The notes beneath the pieces were generated by a model. The model worked only from the letters and a program-made list of their open reading frames with translations, was not told the DNA's origin and did no database searches. Source: a bacterium (GTDB lineage Bacteria > Krumholzibacteriota > Krumholzibacteriia > LZORAL124-64-63). From it: a stretch of DNA of 64,000 nucleotides. Every line of letters begins with the position of its first letter. Position 1 is the stretch's first letter. The stretch spans positions 147,367-211,366 of the forward strand of contig JAAEQC010000142.1 of the NCBI GenBank assembly GCA_024231905.1. Direction: 5' to 3'. Positions 1 through 7,972 of this stretch are shown piece by piece. A program made the position numbers and the translations under genes.

Positions 1-2
1 GC

Positions 3-1268
3 CACGAGGTCGAGGGCGTGTTCGGCGGCCGGGAAGCCCTGGACCTGGTCGACGTCGGCCACTTCGACGTGGTCGTCACCGACCTGCGCATGGAGCCCGT
101 GGACGGCATGGCCGTGCTGGCGGGCGTGCGCGAACGCAGCCCTGGCACCCAGGTCATCGTCCTGACGGCCTACGGCGAGGTAAAGACCGCCATCGCGGCA
201 TTGCAGGGTGGAGCCTTCCAGTACCTCACCAAACCCGTGAACTTCCAGGAAGTGAGCCACGTGGTGGACCAGGCCCTGGCCGGCCGCGACCGGGACCGGG
301 AGAACCATGCCCTGCGCAAGGCCGTGGCCTCCTTGACCGGCCACCAGGTACTGGTGGGCGAATCGCCGGCCACCCAGACCCTGCGTTCGGTCATCGCCCG
401 GGTGGCCCCCTCGGACGCCACGGTCCTCATCCGGGGCGAGAGCGGCACAGGCAAGGAAATCACCGCCCGCGCCATCCACGTGGCGAGTTCCCGGTCGACC
501 GCGCCCTTCGTGGCCGTCAACTGCGCCGCCATCGCCGAGACCCTCCTGGAGAGTGAACTCTTCGGCTACCGCAAGGGTGCCTTCACCGGCGCGGACACGG
601 ATCGCGAGGGGCTCTTCGAGGCCGCCCAGGGCGGGACCCTTTTCCTGGACGAGATCGGCGAGGCCGGGCCCGGAGTCCAGGCCAAGTTGCTGCGGGTGCT
701 GGAGGAGAAGCGCATCAACCGCGTTGGCGATCCGGTGGAGCGCCGGGTGGACGTGCGGGTCGTCGCCGCCACCAACCGCCCCCTGGAGTCGGCCATCGCC
801 GAGAAGACCTTCCGCGAGGACCTCTACTACCGCCTGCTGGTCTTCCCCATCGACGTGCCGCCCTTGCGCGACCGCACCGAGGACGTGGACCTGCTGGCCG
901 ACCATTTCCTGGCCCAGTACGGACGGCCCGAGGAGCACCTGCCACCGGCCACCCTGGACCGGCTGCGGGCCTACTCCTGGCCCGGCAACGTGCGCGAGTT
1001 GCGCAACCTCGTCGAACGGGCCCACATCCTGGCCGGCGACGGCCCCATCGGCGACCGGGACGTGATCGTCGACGTGACCGGCGTCCGTCCCGAGCGGAGT
1101 CCCGCGGCCGTGGGCGAAGACCTGAACCTGGACAACAACGCGCGCCTGCTGATCACCGCGGCCCTGGACCGGGCCAGCGGCAACAAGAGCCTCGCCGCGC
1201 GCATGCTGGGCATCACCCGTCGCACCCTCTACTCCCGGCTGAAGCTGCTGGGCATGGAGGAGGAATGA
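3..1268 (+). CDS. Sigma-54-dependent response regulator (NtrC family), 5'-truncated
   Basis: The gene enters the window already open, so its true start lies upstream; the frame reads from base 3. What remains is most of a receiver domain: phosphoacceptor Asp in VVVTDLRM (codon at 79-81), then the LTAY Thr region and the conserved Lys in YLTKP. An AAA+ sigma-54 interaction domain follows, with Walker A GESGTGKE (from base 435), the sigma-54 contact loop GAFTGA (577-594), Walker B LFLDEIGE and an arginine-finger region. A C-terminal Fis-type helix-turn-helix ends near MLGITRRTLYSRLK. Family knowledge: phosphorylation of the receiver triggers oligomerisation and ATP-driven opening of sigma-54 promoters. 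A sigma-54 promoter lies 128 nt after its stop, so the next two genes are likely targets. The cognate kinase is probably just upstream, outside the window. Identification is firm; the input signal is unknown. Confidence 0.95.
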   Translation, partial: HEVEGVFGGREALDLVDVGHFDVVVTDLRMEPVDGMAVLAGVRERSPGTQVIVLTAYGEVKTAIAALQGGAFQYLTKPVNFQEVSHVVDQALAGRDRDRENHALRKAVASLTGHQVLVGESPATQTLRSVIARVAPSDATVLIRGESGTGKEITARAIHVASSRSTAPFVAVNCAAIAETLLESELFGYRKGAFTGADTDREGLFEAAQGGTLFLDEIGEAGPGVQAKLLRVLEEKRINRVGDPVERRVDVRVVAATNRPLESAIAEKTFREDLYYRLLVFPIDVPPLRDRTEDVDLLADHFLAQYGRPEEHLPPATLDRLRAYSWPGNVRELRNLVERAHILAGDGPIGDRDVIVDVTGVRPERSPAAVGEDLNLDNNARLLITAALDRASGNKSLAARMLGITRRTLYSRLKLLGMEEE

Positions 1269-1344
1269 GGCCGCCGGTGTACCCCTGGGTACGGTACGGT
1301 CGGGTGGGGACCACCGATCCGGACCGGCGTTCTGCAATGCCGTC

Positions 1345-1371
1345 ACAAGTTATTGTACCACAAGTGATTAT
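1345..1371 (+). promoter_or_regulatory. Putative tandem activator-binding boxes (UAS)
   Basis: Two related boxes lie upstream of the sigma-54 promoter: ACAA-N4-TTGT at 1345-1356 (perfect inverted repeat) and ACAA-N4-TTAT at 1360-1371 (one mismatch). Each sits in a longer direct repeat beginning CACAAGT. Tandem dyads upstream of a -24/-12 element are what NtrC-type activators bind. They lie about 25-50 bp from the -24 element, closer than the usual 80-150 bp. Assignment to the adjacent regulator is inference. Confidence 0.45.
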
Positions 1372-1395
1372 GGGCGAACTGGTGGCGCGACGATC

Positions 1396-1411
1396 TGGCA
1401 TGACCTCTGCA
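1396..1411 (+). promoter_or_regulatory. Sigma-54 (-24/-12) promoter
   Basis: TGGCATGACCTCTGCA matches the consensus TGGCACGNNNNTTGCW at 10 of 12 defined positions. The GG and GC dinucleotides have exactly the required spacing. Transcription would begin near 1422, leaving a leader of about 38 nt before the ATG at 1460. It lies between a sigma-54 activator gene and a secreted-protein gene, which strongly favours a real promoter. Confidence 0.75.
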
Positions 1412-1459
1412 AGTAGGTGCCGGCACGCCTCCTTCGGGGCTGAACTGGAGCGAGATACC

Positions 1460-2512
1460 ATGCCGACCCCTGAGATTCGAAGTAACCTCCTGCTGCTGGC
1501 GCTGGCCGCCCTCATCATCCTCGTCGGGGCCGCGCCCGGAGTGCGCGCGCAGGGCATGGGTGACCTGGGTTCCGAACTCGTGAACGTGTACATCGAGCGC
1601 ACGGACGAGCTCATCGGGTGGGCCAAGGAACTGGTGGAGGAGACCGACAGCGGCACCGCCCGCCGGGTGCTGGAACAGGCCTACAATCTGAACCGCCGCG
1701 CCGGCCGGACCAACGGCACCGGGCAGTTCCGTTCCGCCAAGGACCTGGCCCAGCGCGCCCGCGCCGCCGTCTGGCACGCGGTGAAGCTGGGCCGCGAGGC
1801 CATGAGTCTGCAGGAACGGCTCCGCGTGCGCACCGAACGGTTCCGCGAACTCCACCGCCAGCTGGTGGACCGGGCCCGGAACGGGGGCAACGAGGAAGCT
1901 CTCGGATTACTGCAGAGATCCGAGCGGCAGGCGGGTCGCGCCCGCGAACAGCACTTGCAGGGCGATGTGCGCATGGCCTGGCAGATGCTCGAACGCGCCG
2001 AGGAACTCACCCTGCGGGCCGCGCGGCTGCTGGCAGAATCAACCGATCCCGAACGCCTCGAGGCGGAGCTGGATCGCGTTGCCGAACTCATCGATCAGGC
2101 GCGTGGGCAGCTGGATACCGGGTCTGCGAACCAGGCCCGCCGCCGGCTCAATGAGGCCGAGGAAGCCCTGGAAAAGGCGCACAGGCACCTGGATCAGGGC
2201 GAACCCGGCCGGGCGCTGCAGATGGCGACCCTGGCCCGGCGTCTGGCCCGCGGCGCTTTCGGCACCTCGGTGGCCGCGCCCAGTCCCGAAGCCCTCGAAC
2301 GACAGCTGGAACGATTCGACGCCCGGGTGGACCGCCTCGATGAAGCCCTGCGTGAAACGGATAACGAACGCGCCCGTCACCTCTTTGGCGAGGCCAACGA
2401 GCATCGTCGCCGCGCCTCCGCAGCCGGGGACCAGGGCGACGTGGATGCGGGTCTGCGCCAGATCCGCGCTGCCCATGATCTGCTGAATCAGATCAAGCGG
2501 ATGCTGCGTTGA
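1460..2512 (+). CDS. Secreted alpha-helical/coiled-coil protein, unknown function
   Basis: 350 residues. The ATG at 1460 is chosen because GGAG lies at 1448-1451 and it is followed at once by a signal peptide (hydrophobic LLLLALAALIILVGAA, cleavage near VRAQ). The frame is open upstream to 1265, but that stretch contains the sigma-54 promoter. The mature protein is almost entirely charged helix, rich in Glu, Arg, Gln and Leu, with repeated patterns such as ARRVLEQAYNLN, ARRRLNEAEEAL and DNERARHLFGEANEH. These suggest three or more helical hairpin or TPR-like repeats. It is probably periplasmic. It overlaps the next gene (a beta-barrel-like protein) by four bases, so the two are coupled and may work together at the outer membrane. 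I do not recognise the family. Confidence 0.8.
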   Translation: MPTPEIRSNLLLLALAALIILVGAAPGVRAQGMGDLGSELVNVYIERTDELIGWAKELVEETDSGTARRVLEQAYNLNRRAGRTNGTGQFRSAKDLAQRARAAVWHAVKLGREAMSLQERLRVRTERFRELHRQLVDRARNGGNEEALGLLQRSERQAGRAREQHLQGDVRMAWQMLERAEELTLRAARLLAESTDPERLEAELDRVAELIDQARGQLDTGSANQARRRLNEAEEALEKAHRHLDQGEPGRALQMATLARRLARGAFGTSVAAPSPEALERQLERFDARVDRLDEALRETDNERARHLFGEANEHRRRASAAGDQGDVDAGLRQIRAAHDLLNQIKRMLR

Positions 2513-3795
2513 GATCCACGGTCCAGGGGCTGGGACCACCGCTTCTCATCGGTGCCTGGCTGGGGTTGTTCCCCGCTATCGCCGCCGCCGCCCTCGGCGG
2601 CGGCTGGTTCGTCGAGACGGCCACCGGCGTCGACGCCACCTCCCACACCTACCACCTGGCCGTGGACGATACGACGGAGACCCTGACCGAATTCATGGTC
2701 CAGGCCGCGATCGAGGGCCGCTCGGCCCGCCGGGCCCGCCACCGCTGGCGCCTGCGGGGCGAAGCCTCGGCCGGGACCGAGCTCTTCCGGCAGGGCCTGG
2801 ACGCCGAGTACCGCTACCTGGACGCCGCCGGTGTTTCCCGCTGGCGCCTGGACGGTCTGTTCGCGGCGCGCCAGTACCGGCAGGACACGGACTACTCTTA
2901 CAACAGCGACAACGCCGAGGGCCGCGGCGAGGTGCGTGCGGCGCCCCTGGCCGGAGGCCGCGCCCTGCTGGAATTGCGGGGCTGGAGCGGCTTCCGGCAG
3001 TACGCGTTGCCGTCGGAACTCGAGGTGAATGACCGGGAGTGGGGCGGCGGCGCCTATGTGAAATCAGCGGGCGGCGGCCCGGGCTGGAGCATGGGGTTGC
3101 GGGCTTCGAAACGAACCTATCCCGACTCCACGGTCATCGACCGCGACCAGGTGGGTGTCGACCTGGCTCTGGATACCCAGAATTTCGATGGCGGCGGATT
3201 GAGCGTCTTCCATCGCTCCCAGCGCCGGACCATCGCCGACGAGACGGTCCGGCCCTCGGCCTGGAGCCACTGGACCGACGTCCACGTGGGCGTGCCCGCC
3301 GGTTCCGGCGAGGTGGCGTTCGAAGTGCGGAACGAGGTCTGGTCCTACGACCGGGAAACGAGCGTGTGGTTCGACTCCTGGCGCCTGGACGGCTACGTGG
3401 GTTATCGCGGCGGCGACATCTTGACCGTGGGTTGGCTGGCCGGTCTCGCCGCCTCCCGTTTCGACGCGGGGGACGAGCCCGACACCTACCGCCAGTACGG
3501 CGTGCGCGCGGGTCTCGAATCCTACGGCAAGTCCGTGAGCGGGACACTCACGGTGGAGGTGGGCCGGCGCACCTACCAGGACGGCGCCGTCGACATCGAT
3601 CTGGGCACGGAGGTCGAGTCCCTCCAGCTCTACAGCGATTTCACCTACTGGAAGATCTGGCTCCTGGGCGAGTGGGCCATCCGCAAGAACCTGGCCCTGG
3701 AAGCGCTGGCCAGTTGGACCCCCGAGGACCACGCGGAGCAGGCGGACGACTCGGCCCTCGGCTTCGCCAACCTGCGCCTGGTGTGGCGTCCCTGA
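2509..3795 (+). CDS. Putative outer-membrane beta-barrel protein
   Basis: 428 residues from a TTG whose last bases overlap the preceding stop (TTGA). No clear Shine-Dalgarno is seen, so translation is probably coupled to the upstream gene. An N-terminal hydrophobic segment (LLIGAWLGLFPAIAAAALGG) looks like a signal peptide. The rest has alternating polar/hydrophobic strands rich in Tyr, Trp, Gly and Arg (for example YRYLDAAGVSRWRLDGLF) and ends in a short strand, LGFANLRLVWRP, typical of barrel proteins. It is likely an outer-membrane protein under the same sigma-54 promoter as its neighbour. Family and substrate are unknown; a porin-like or export role is possible but unsupported. Confidence 0.75.
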   Translation: MRSTVQGLGPPLLIGAWLGLFPAIAAAALGGGWFVETATGVDATSHTYHLAVDDTTETLTEFMVQAAIEGRSARRARHRWRLRGEASAGTELFRQGLDAEYRYLDAAGVSRWRLDGLFAARQYRQDTDYSYNSDNAEGRGEVRAAPLAGGRALLELRGWSGFRQYALPSELEVNDREWGGGAYVKSAGGGPGWSMGLRASKRTYPDSTVIDRDQVGVDLALDTQNFDGGGLSVFHRSQRRTIADETVRPSAWSHWTDVHVGVPAGSGEVAFEVRNEVWSYDRETSVWFDSWRLDGYVGYRGGDILTVGWLAGLAASRFDAGDEPDTYRQYGVRAGLESYGKSVSGTLTVEVGRRTYQDGAVDIDLGTEVESLQLYSDFTYWKIWLLGEWAIRKNLALEALASWTPEDHAEQADDSALGFANLRLVWRP

Positions 3796-3867
3796 CCTGA
3801 CCGGTTCTTGCCAAGCGGAACAGCGGTGTTATCATGCGCCGGCACCCGTGCTCAACCGGAGGTCCCC

Positions 3868-4680
3868 TTGCCGGCCCTGCAATTCGTCCGCGACACCCTG
3901 CTGAATCCGCGCTCCCCGGCGTGTGCCTGGCGGCATCCGTTCATGGCCGGACGGCTGTTCGGGGCGGCGTTGGAGAACGCCTTCCTGGGCGTCACAACGG
4001 CCTTGGCGACGGGCGGTTCCCGCGCCTGCCCCGTGTGTGGGTGGCGGGGCTTCCGCATGCGGAACTTCCTGTCCGGGGACGAGGTCATCCGCCACTGCAT
4101 CTGCCCCGAATGCGGATCCTTCGACCGGCACCGGTTGCTGGTGCAGGGAGTTCGCAAGGAACTGGCCGGACGCCACGGCTGGTCCCCTTCGGTGATGGTG
4201 GGATTCTCCCTTTCAACGGCAGTCCGCTACGTCCTCGAACACGAGGGACTCGCCCGTTGCTTCCGCAGCGATATCGATGCGGGCGTGCACCGCTTCTCTC
4301 CCGACTTCACGGCTGATCTACGTTGCGCTCCCCTGGCCTCCGACGCGGTGGACTGGATCTTCTGCAGCCATGTCCTGGAACACATCGCCGAGCTGGAGGA
4401 CTGTGTGGACGAGCTGCTGAGAGTGCTCAAGCCGGGCGGGTCGGCCTGGATCCAGGTGCCCTTCGAACCGGGTCTGGCCCACAGCCACCGCATTCCCATC
4501 GATCCCCACCGGGCCCATGCCCACGCCTGGCAGTTCGCTCCGGATTTCGGCCTCCTGCTGGAACGGCCGGGCTGGACGGTCCAGGAGTTCATCGCCGAGG
4601 ACGTGCTGCCGCGGGCCGATCTCCACCGCTACTCGGTCGATCCCCGGGAACGGTTCTGGCTGGCCACCAAGGACGCTTGA
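3868..4680 (+). CDS. Class I SAM-dependent methyltransferase with N-terminal zinc ribbon
   Basis: 270 residues from the TTG at 3868, chosen because CCGGAGG ends six bases upstream; the open frame extends further but has no comparable ribosome site. Near residues 50-85 two Cys pairs (CPVCGW and CICPECGS) form a likely zinc ribbon. The methyltransferase core follows: an acidic strand end (FRSDIDAG), the motif near DAVDWIFCSHVLEHI, and LLRVLKPGG. The usual glycine-rich motif I is replaced by VGFSLSTA, an FxPS/T-like variant seen in other zinc-ribbon methyltransferases. The substrate cannot be deduced; related proteins occur in cell-surface glycan clusters. It stands alone, after the sigma-54 gene pair and before an HDOD gene. 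Confidence 0.8.
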   Translation: MPALQFVRDTLLNPRSPACAWRHPFMAGRLFGAALENAFLGVTTALATGGSRACPVCGWRGFRMRNFLSGDEVIRHCICPECGSFDRHRLLVQGVRKELAGRHGWSPSVMVGFSLSTAVRYVLEHEGLARCFRSDIDAGVHRFSPDFTADLRCAPLASDAVDWIFCSHVLEHIAELEDCVDELLRVLKPGGSAWIQVPFEPGLAHSHRIPIDPHRAHAHAWQFAPDFGLLLERPGWTVQEFIAEDVLPRADLHRYSVDPRERFWLATKDA

Positions 4681-4771
4681 ACCCCTTCGGATAAAGGCAA
4701 CCCGTAGCCGGCCGATATACGGCCTGGGGCCGCGTCCTGTGGCCCTGCGACACCGTCACGGGAGTAGCAGC

Positions 4772-6265
4772 GTGTCTTCGGCCGACGTCTTCGCACAGAT
4801 CGAACGCATGGGCGAACTGCCCTCCCTGCCGCGCACCCTGCTGGAAATCCAACGGGTGGCCAGCGACGACCGTTCCAGTGCCGACGACCTGGCCGCCTGC
4901 ATTCTGCGCGACCAGGCCCTCACCGTGCGCGTCCTGAAGGTGGTCAACAGCGCCATGTACCGGGGGGGGGAGATCGAGGAGACCCGGTCCGTGCGCCGGG
5001 CCGTCATCCGGCTCGGCTTCGATCCCGTGCGCAAGCTGGCCTTGGGCCTGTCGGTTTTCGATATGATGAGCAAGCTGTCCCGGTCGCCATGGCTGGCGGA
5101 GCTCGGGCGCCATTCCCTGATCACCGCCGGGTTCGCCCGGGCCCTGGCCGCGGCCACGCCGGGTCTCGATCCGGAAGAGGCCTTCGTGGCCGCGCTGATC
5201 CACGACGTGGGCAAGATCGTTCTGCTGGAATGCTCGCCGGCTGCCCTGGACCGGGTGCTGGCCGACGCGGCGGCAGGCGTCGATCCGCTGGCGGCCGAGC
5301 GCCGCCACTTCGGCCTCACCCACGACCGGGCGGGGCGCCGTCTGGCCGTGCGCTGGGGCCTGCCCTTCGACCTGCAGACCGTCATCGGCGACCACCACGA
5401 CATCGACCCCTTGCGGCCGCCGCGCAAGCTGGCGCCGGAACTGGCTGTCATCGTCTTCGCCGACGCGCTGGCCAAGCTGGCCTGCGGCGACGGCGATACC
5501 GAGACCGAGCCGGCGGTTCTACGGCAGGCCGGGCGGACCCTGAAGCTCCCGGCCTCCCGGCTGGACGATATCCGTGGCGAGGCCGTGGCCCAGATCCGGG
5601 AGCTGTCGTCCCTGGTGGGCATCGACGCGGGCGAACTGCGGGATTACGCCGGGCTGGTCAACGTGGACGGCGGCGTGCTCGTGGCGCCGCTGCGCATGTC
5701 GGCCGAGGAGATGGCCGAGCGCACGGCGCGGCAGCTGGAGCTCTACCAGGAGGTGGGGCGGGGACTGGCCGCGGGACGTCCGGCGACCGAGCTCCTGCAG
5801 ACCATCCTCGAGGGCGCCGTCGAGGTCCTCGGTTTCGAACGGGTGATCCTGCTGGACGTGGACCGCGACGCACGCGAGCTCCGGCCCCGCTGCTGGGCCG
5901 GCATCGACGCCGGGGACCTGGCCCCACGATTGAATCTGCCCCTGGTCCGCGCCACCGGCGCGCTGGCTCTGGCCGTCCTCGAGCAGAGATCCTTCCACGT
6001 GCCCATGGCCGACAGCGAGGCCTACGACGGTCTGGTCGGGCAGGAGCTGCTGCAGGCGGCCCGCTGCGCCGGGTTCGCCGTGGCGCCGATCCAGACCGCC
6101 GCGGGTTACGTGGCGGTCATCTACGCCGACGGCGGACCGAACGCGGAGGACGTGGTCGCCGAGCAGGCCACCGAACTGGCGGGGCTGGCACTGCAGGCCG
6201 GACTCGTTATGGGCGCGGGCCGGGCGGCGACGAGTCCCGCGTCCGAATCCGAGCTCGTCCGCTGA
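4772..6265 (+). CDS. HDOD domain protein with C-terminal GAF domain
   Basis: 497 residues from the GTG at 4772 (GGAG at 4761-4764). Residues ~5-205 form an HDOD domain, opening with MGELPSLPRTLLEIQRVA and carrying LIHDVGKIVLLE around residue 145. The histidine-aspartate set is incomplete compared with true HD phosphodiesterases, as is usual for HDOD. Residues ~320-490 resemble a GAF domain (FERVILLDVDRDA; FAVAPIQTAAGYVAVIYADGG). HDOD-GAF proteins are signalling scaffolds linked to stress or second-messenger control; here the partner is unknown. Oddity: codons at about 4963-4970 contain a run of eight G, a possible slippage site or assembly risk, though the frame reads sensibly through it. Confidence 0.85.
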   Translation: MSSADVFAQIERMGELPSLPRTLLEIQRVASDDRSSADDLAACILRDQALTVRVLKVVNSAMYRGGEIEETRSVRRAVIRLGFDPVRKLALGLSVFDMMSKLSRSPWLAELGRHSLITAGFARALAAATPGLDPEEAFVAALIHDVGKIVLLECSPAALDRVLADAAAGVDPLAAERRHFGLTHDRAGRRLAVRWGLPFDLQTVIGDHHDIDPLRPPRKLAPELAVIVFADALAKLACGDGDTETEPAVLRQAGRTLKLPASRLDDIRGEAVAQIRELSSLVGIDAGELRDYAGLVNVDGGVLVAPLRMSAEEMAERTARQLELYQEVGRGLAAGRPATELLQTILEGAVEVLGFERVILLDVDRDARELRPRCWAGIDAGDLAPRLNLPLVRATGALALAVLEQRSFHVPMADSEAYDGLVGQELLQAARCAGFAVAPIQTAAGYVAVIYADGGPNAEDVVAEQATELAGLALQAGLVMGAGRAATSPASESELVR

Positions 6266-6289
6266 CTGCCGCCGGCCGCCGCGGGAACC

Positions 6290-6318
6290 TTTCTTCGATC
6301 CGCTGTTCGTGTTATCTT
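6290..6318 (+). promoter_or_regulatory. Putative proS promoter
   Basis: TTTCTT (6290-6295), 17 bp spacer, TATCTT (6313-6318). The same layout occurs upstream of pdxS, pntAA and two other genes in this window. By-eye call; no start-site data. Confidence 0.4.
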
Positions 6319-6386
6319 GCCCGCTCGTGTTCAACGCGCCGGCCCGTCGCCGGCGTCCCCCACGACCCGACAGGGAAGGATTCGGC

Positions 6387-7868
6387 ATGGCCGAGATCAC
6401 CAAGCGCTCCGACGACTACAGCCGCTGGTACCAGGACGTCATCGCCGCCGCGGAGCTGGCCGAGAACAGTCCCGTCCGTGGCTGCATGGTCATCCGTCCC
6501 AACGGCTACGCCATCTGGGAGAACATCCAGCGCACCCTGGACGACAAGTTCAAGGAGCTTGGCCACGTCAACGCCTACTTCCCGCTCCTCATCCCCAAGA
6601 GCTTCCTGGCCAAGGAAGCCGAGCACGTGGAGGGCTTCGCCAAGGAGTGCGCCATCGTCACGCACCACCGGCTGAAGCAGGTCACCGTGGACGGCAAGAC
6701 CACCGTGGTGCCCGACCCGGATTCGAAGCTGGAGGAGGAGTACATCATCCGCCCCACCAGCGAGACCGTCATCTGGGACGCGTACCGCAAGTGGATCCAG
6801 AGCTACCGCGACCTGCCGCTCCTCATCAACCAGTGGGCCAACGTCATGCGCTGGGAGATGCGCACGCGCATGTTCCTGCGGACCACCGAGTTCCTGTGGC
6901 AGGAAGGCCACACGGCCCACGCCACCGCCGAGGAGGGTCGCGCCGAGACCTTGCAGATGCTCGAGGCCTATCGCTGGTTCGCCGAGGAGATCCTGGCCAT
7001 TCCGGTCCTACCCGGACCGAAAACCGAGAACGAGCGCTTCGCCGGCGCCGTGGAGACCTTCTCCATCGAGGCCATGATGCAGGACAACAAGGCCCTGCAG
7101 GCGGCCACCAGCCACGATCTGGGCCAGAACTTCGCCAAGGCCTTCGACGTGAAGTACCAGGACGCCGAGGGCAAGGTGGAGCACGTCTGGGCCACGAGTT
7201 GGGGCATGTCCACGCGCATCATGGGCGCTCTGATCATGGCCCATAGCGACGACAACGGCCTGGTGCTGCCGCCGCGCATCGCGCCCACCAAGGCGGTCAT
7301 CGTCCCCATCTGGAAGAACGACGAGGAGATGGCCCAGATGTGCGAGGCGGCTCGCGATCTGGCGGCCAAGCTCTCGCCCGTGGTGGGCACCGTCCACGTG
7401 GACGACCGGGACAAGATGCGTCCGGGCTGGAAGTACGGCGAGTGGGAGCGCAAGGGCGTGCCCGTGCGTCTGGAGCTGGGTCCCCGGGATCTGGCCGGCC
7501 AGCAGGTCATGATGGCCGCCCGCCACGATCGCAAGAAGCAGCCGGTGGGCTTTGCGGTCCTGGCCGATGCCGTGCAGGCGGAGCTGGAGCGGATCCAGAC
7601 GGACCTCTACGACGCCGCCATCACGCGTCGTCGGGAGAACACCCATGTCGTCGACTCGTGGGACGCGTTCACGGACCTCTACACCAAGGGTGACGGCGGC
7701 TTCGCCCTGGCCCACTGGTGCGGTGGCGGGGATTGCGAGGAAGCGATCCAGCAGAAGACCAAGGTCACCATCCGCAACATGCCCTTCGAGCGGGACGAGA
7801 CTCCGGGCGAATGCGTGCACTGCGGGAAGCCGAGCATCGGGCGGGTGGTCTTCGCGCAAGCGTACTAG
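6387..7868 (+). CDS. proS: Proline--tRNA ligase (archaeal/eukaryal-type, ProRS type 3)
   Basis: 493 residues from the ATG at 6387 (GGAAGGA upstream). It charges tRNA-Pro with proline in the cytosol. The short form without the bacterial editing insertion, plus class II motifs, identify it: motif 2 around FLRTTEFLWQEGHTAHAT and motif 3 around GMSTRIMGALIMAH. It has the ProRS type 3 C-terminal zinc domain (CGGGDCEEAI ... CVHCGKPS) ending in the characteristic terminal Tyr (FAQAY). Length matches the archaeal-like family (about 480-500) rather than the E. coli type (about 570). It stands as a single gene followed by a strong GC hairpin. Identification is firm. Confidence 0.97.
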   Translation: MAEITKRSDDYSRWYQDVIAAAELAENSPVRGCMVIRPNGYAIWENIQRTLDDKFKELGHVNAYFPLLIPKSFLAKEAEHVEGFAKECAIVTHHRLKQVTVDGKTTVVPDPDSKLEEEYIIRPTSETVIWDAYRKWIQSYRDLPLLINQWANVMRWEMRTRMFLRTTEFLWQEGHTAHATAEEGRAETLQMLEAYRWFAEEILAIPVLPGPKTENERFAGAVETFSIEAMMQDNKALQAATSHDLGQNFAKAFDVKYQDAEGKVEHVWATSWGMSTRIMGALIMAHSDDNGLVLPPRIAPTKAVIVPIWKNDEEMAQMCEAARDLAAKLSPVVGTVHVDDRDKMRPGWKYGEWERKGVPVRLELGPRDLAGQQVMMAARHDRKKQPVGFAVLADAVQAELERIQTDLYDAAITRRRENTHVVDSWDAFTDLYTKGDGGFALAHWCGGGDCEEAIQQKTKVTIRNMPFERDETPGECVHCGKPSIGRVVFAQAY

Positions 7869-7912
7869 TCGCGCGGTTGCGTACACGCGGAGCCGTGAGC
7901 TAAGCTGCGAAC

Positions 7913-7942
7913 CGGGCCGGCGCCGAACCGGGCGCCGGCCCG
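7913..7942 (+). terminator. GC-rich hairpin after proS
   Basis: Perfect 12-bp stem CGGGCCGGCGCC / GGCGCCGGCCCG (7913-7924 with 7931-7942) and a six-base loop, 44 nt after the proS stop. It has no T tract, so it may work with Rho or as an mRNA 3'-end stabiliser. Confidence 0.55.
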
Positions 7943-7972
7943 TCGCGTATCCGCACCGCAGGAGAGGTCCCG

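Noticed and set aside
1265..1459. Upstream extension of the helical protein to base 1265.
   Set aside because: This stretch carries the sigma-54 promoter and has no ribosome site or protein-like composition.
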